Positions 13,677 through 14,333 of a stretch of 14,333 nt of DNA are shown piece by piece (position 1 is the first letter of the stretch; each line of letters starts with the position of its first letter). The translations under genes were made by a program, and so were the position numbers. This DNA is from Paracoccaceae bacterium (GTDB lineage: Bacteria > Pseudomonadota > Alphaproteobacteria > Rhodobacterales > Rhodobacteraceae): contig DOIS01000173.1 in the NCBI GenBank assembly GCA_003511785.1, forward strand, positions 1-14,333, in the 5' to 3' direction. Under the pieces are notes generated by a model. That model was not told where the DNA came from, ran no database searches, and saw only the letters and a program-made list of their open reading frames with translations.

Positions 13677-14216
13677 ATGCAAGATTCGACCAAGTGGATC
13701 CTGATGGGCGCGTTGACTGTCGTCCTCGGGGTCGTGGTGCTGGCCAATACGGCGGTGGCCTCGGTCGCCGTGGCGGTGATGGCCGGAGCCATGCTGCTGA
13801 TCGCCGGCGGTCTGAACATTGTCGGCGGTTTCTCCGTAGAGGGGCTGGGCAGCAAGATCTTTGCCTGGCTCATGGGCGCGGTGATGGTGCTGCTGGGCTG
13901 GTCGTTGTTGGCGCACCCGCTTCAGGGGGTGATCTCGCTGGCCATGGCCGTTCTGATCCTGCTGATCGTGGGCGGGGTGGTTCGCATTTTCATGTCCTTT
14001 CGCATGTCGGGCACAGCCTTCTTCTGGCCCATGCTGATCTCGGGCGCGCTGTCGCTGGTGCTGGCCTGGGTGATCTGGACCAACGCGAGTGCCGAGCCCG
14101 CCACCCTGTTCAACCTTCTGGGCCTGCTTCTGGGGATCGAGATGCTGTTCGACGGCGTCGGGCTGATCTTCATGGGCCTGTTCGCGAAACGGGCGGTCAA
14201 CAAGCTGACCGCCTGA
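13677..14216 (+). CDS. HdeD-family (DUF308) integral membrane protein
   Basis: The 179-residue product is almost wholly hydrophobic, with six predicted membrane segments at about 7-25, 30-52, 60-79, 83-106, 115-135 and 143-170. Repeated Gly/Ala-rich helix pairs are typical of DUF308/HdeD proteins. E. coli HdeD is linked to acid resistance at high cell density, but the molecular activity of the family is poorly defined, so the function here is unknown. The ATG at 13677 has a modest AGGGA site. It lies 36 bases after leuC and 48 before leuD, so it is embedded in the leucine operon. Interposed small genes between leuC and leuD are common in this bacterial order, as far as I recall. Confidence 0.75.
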   Translation: MQDSTKWILMGALTVVLGVVVLANTAVASVAVAVMAGAMLLIAGGLNIVGGFSVEGLGSKIFAWLMGAVMVLLGWSLLAHPLQGVISLAMAVLILLIVGGVVRIFMSFRMSGTAFFWPMLISGALSLVLAWVIWTNASAEPATLFNLLGLLLGIEMLFDGVGLIFMGLFAKRAVNKLTA

Positions 14217-14227
14217 CATTTTTCAAG

Positions 14228-14251
14228 GGGGCGCGGCCCTTGGCCCGCCCC
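14228..14251 (+). promoter_or_regulatory. 10-bp GC hairpin ahead of leuD
   Basis: GGGGCG (14228-14233) pairs with CGCCCC (14246-14251), and GGCC (14235-14238) with GGCC (14242-14245), around a CTT loop with one bulged C. It is 13 bases before the leuD ATG and just ahead of its GGAGA site. Without a U-tract it is probably an intercistronic stability or partial attenuation element between the HdeD-like gene and leuD. Confidence 0.4.
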
Positions 14252-14264
14252 ACCGGAGACCAAA

Positions 14265-14333
14265 ATGGAAAAGTTCGAAAAACTGACGGGCATCGCGGCG
14301 CCGATGCCGATGATCAATATCGACACCGACATG
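14265..14333 (+). CDS. leuD: 3-isopropylmalate dehydratase small subunit LeuD (partial, 5' end)
   Basis: Only the first 23 codons are inside the window, and the gene runs off the right edge. The visible N-terminus, MEKFEKLTGIAAPMPMINID followed by TDM, is characteristic of LeuD: a short FxxLTGIAAPM lead and then the NIDTD motif that begins the aconitase swivel domain. A GGAGA ribosome site precedes the ATG. Position in the leuC block supports the call. LeuD is the partner of LeuC in the isopropylmalate isomerase. Confidence 0.93.
   Translation, partial: MEKFEKLTGIAAPMPMINIDTDM

Overview
The window is ordinary-looking chromosomal DNA of a high-GC alphaproteobacterium, most likely a marine-type member of the Rhodobacterales (Roseobacter group). 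This rests on the strong GC bias, the glcD-glcE-glcF order, the rsfS-rlmH pair, the leuC/HdeD-like/leuD arrangement, and a GC-rich double-hairpin intergenic motif of a kind I remember from this order. It is an inference from protein and motif style; there is no rRNA to confirm it. I see no tRNA, rRNA, CRISPR array, transposase or phage gene, and no recognisable defence system.

Layout, left to right. Positions 1-83 hold a striking G27-C18 homopolymer block and a GNRA-loop hairpin. Minus-strand genes follow for creatinase (84-1292) and an arylformamidase-like alpha/beta hydrolase (1442-2227). The hydrolase diverges from plus-strand gabD (2309-3784) across an 81-bp spacer that carries a tandem direct repeat. 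After gabD come two hairpins, one of them a clear intrinsic terminator for the convergent small heat-shock protein gene (3911-4378, minus). Upstream of that gene are a near-consensus RpoH promoter and a ROSE-type RNA thermometer. Next is a secreted trypsin-like protease (4501-5319, minus).

The glycolate oxidase operon glcD-glcE-glcF runs on the minus strand (9432 down to 5400), behind a promoter overlapped by a palindromic candidate operator. It is preceded by rsfS-rlmH (10434 down to 9531) and an MscS-type channel (10562-11977), all minus strand. The channel gene diverges from the plus-strand leucine block: leuC (12240-13640), an HdeD-like membrane protein (13677-14216), and the start of leuD (14265, cut by the window end). 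The mscS/leuC divergent region is built around an 11-bp perfect dyad whose arms carry a -35-like hexamer for each direction.

Function. The metabolic genes handle small organic carbon and nitrogen compounds (creatine, probably N-formylkynurenine, succinate semialdehyde, glycolate) and leucine synthesis. The rest cover ribosome maturation and silencing, osmotic protection and heat stress. No new enzymatic system stands out. The most interesting material is regulatory: the heat-shock promoter plus thermometer, the shared mscS/leuC dyad, a possible CTG start for rsfS, and the GC block at the left edge.
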